Source: an uncultured Rhodospirillaceae bacterium (GTDB lineage: Bacteria > Pseudomonadota > Alphaproteobacteria > Rhodospirillales > Casp-alpha2). From it: a DNA stretch of 15,290 bases. Positions within the stretch are counted from its first letter, which is position 1, and the number at the start of each line of letters is the position of its first letter. The stretch spans positions 1 through 15,290 of the forward strand of contig CAJWVP010000019.1 in assembly GCA_913048145.1 (NCBI GenBank), given 5' to 3'. Shown here piece by piece: positions 15,024 through 15,290 of this stretch. The notes under the pieces are model-generated. The model did not search any database. It had not been told where the DNA came from and saw nothing but the letters and a program-made list of their open reading frames with translations. A program made the translations under genes and the position numbers.

Positions 15024-15290
15024 TTAAGTTACCACGGCCAGATGCGGGGGCAGTCTCGCTGCGGACGCGGTTCGGACTAAGAAACCGAACCCGGTGGCGA
15101 TCAGCAGGGGGTGCGATGGGCACGGCGAGATGCAGCACACGCCCGCGCCGTGCGAGCGCCGGTTGAGCGTCGTCGCCACGCAGTCGCCGTCGTCGGCCGA
15201 AGCGGTGCGCAGGTCCCACCGTTTCAGGATCGCGTCATCGCCTCCCGAATACAGCGTCGACGGCTCGGCCCGGTCGAAGGCCACCGACCA
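15024..15290 (-). pseudogene. WD40 fragment resembling eukaryotic Dph7/WDR85, truncated
   Basis: A minus-strand frame enters from the right edge and stops at 15024. From 15290 to about 15090 it reads as WD40 repeat: WSVAFD, then LYSGGDDAILKRWDLR, then HGAGVCCISPCP and LLIATG. This order and spacing match what I remember of Dph7 (WDR85), the eukaryotic diphthine methylesterase of diphthamide synthesis, whose next residues should be SYDE. Instead the frame continues for about 22 unrelated residues to a TAA, with an inverted repeat at the switch. Bacteria do not make diphthamide, and no other part of the window is eukaryote-like. The likeliest reading is a chimeric contig end; a eukaryotic exon end, a transferred remnant or an ordinary bacterial WD40 protein are alternatives. 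Confidence 0.5.
15069..15091. repeat. Short inverted repeat at the break in the WD40 reading frame
   Basis: GGTTCGG at 15069-15075 and CCGAACC at 15085-15091 are perfect inverted copies around a nine-base loop. The right arm ends exactly where recognisable WD40 protein sequence stops on the minus strand. It lacks a T run and is not a convincing terminator; it may mark a joining point. Confidence 0.55.

Overview
The window is dense, GC-rich bacterial DNA with gene families typical of metabolically versatile Alphaproteobacteria: EamA and MFS transporters, a molybdenum hydroxylase, DUF1177, an ACAD10/11-type phosphotransferase and a DHRS4-like SDR. Genes are tightly packed with overlapping stops and starts. 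Alphaproteobacterial origin is inferred from gene content and codon use; no rRNA, tRNA or marker gene is present. I saw no CRISPR array, insertion sequence or origin.

Layout. (1) 86-1354 (+) is an MFS exporter. It converges on an EamA/DMT exporter at 1351-2274 (-), and the two stop codons overlap. (2) 2429-12030 (-) is a co-directional seven-gene block. In transcription order it holds 2-oxoacid dehydrogenase E1 alpha and E1 beta, an acetolactate-synthase-like ThDP enzyme, a 94-base gap, a DUF1177 protein, an LLM-class (luciferase-like) flavin oxidoreductase, a [2Fe-2S] subunit of a xanthine dehydrogenase-family enzyme, and one polypeptide that fuses its molybdopterin and FAD subunits. The FAD part carries an extra Cys-rich insertion like the [4Fe-4S] loops of HcrB and PaoB. 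A promoter-like pair (TTGACA, 17 bases, TGTTGT) sits before E1 alpha. (3) 12122-14988 (+) diverges from the block: an unrecognised protein made of two copies of one domain, then an SDR dehydrogenase and an aminoglycoside-phosphotransferase-like kinase that form a pair. (4) The right end, about 15090-15290 (-), encodes a WD40 fragment very like eukaryotic Dph7/WDR85. It breaks off in mid-repeat, so an assembly or amplification chimera is the simplest explanation.

Working together (inference). The block looks like a catabolic operon for an unknown substrate, perhaps an aromatic, heteroaromatic or CoA-linked compound. The molybdenum hydroxylase would hydroxylate or reduce a ring or aldehyde, the LLM enzyme would add a flavin redox step, and the ThDP enzymes would handle a 2-oxoacid or carboligation step. 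No E2/E3 components, molybdenum-cofactor insertion factor, substrate-uptake system or regulator lies in the window. The duplicated-domain protein and the DUF1177 protein have no function that I know, and this combination is the best candidate here for an undescribed system.
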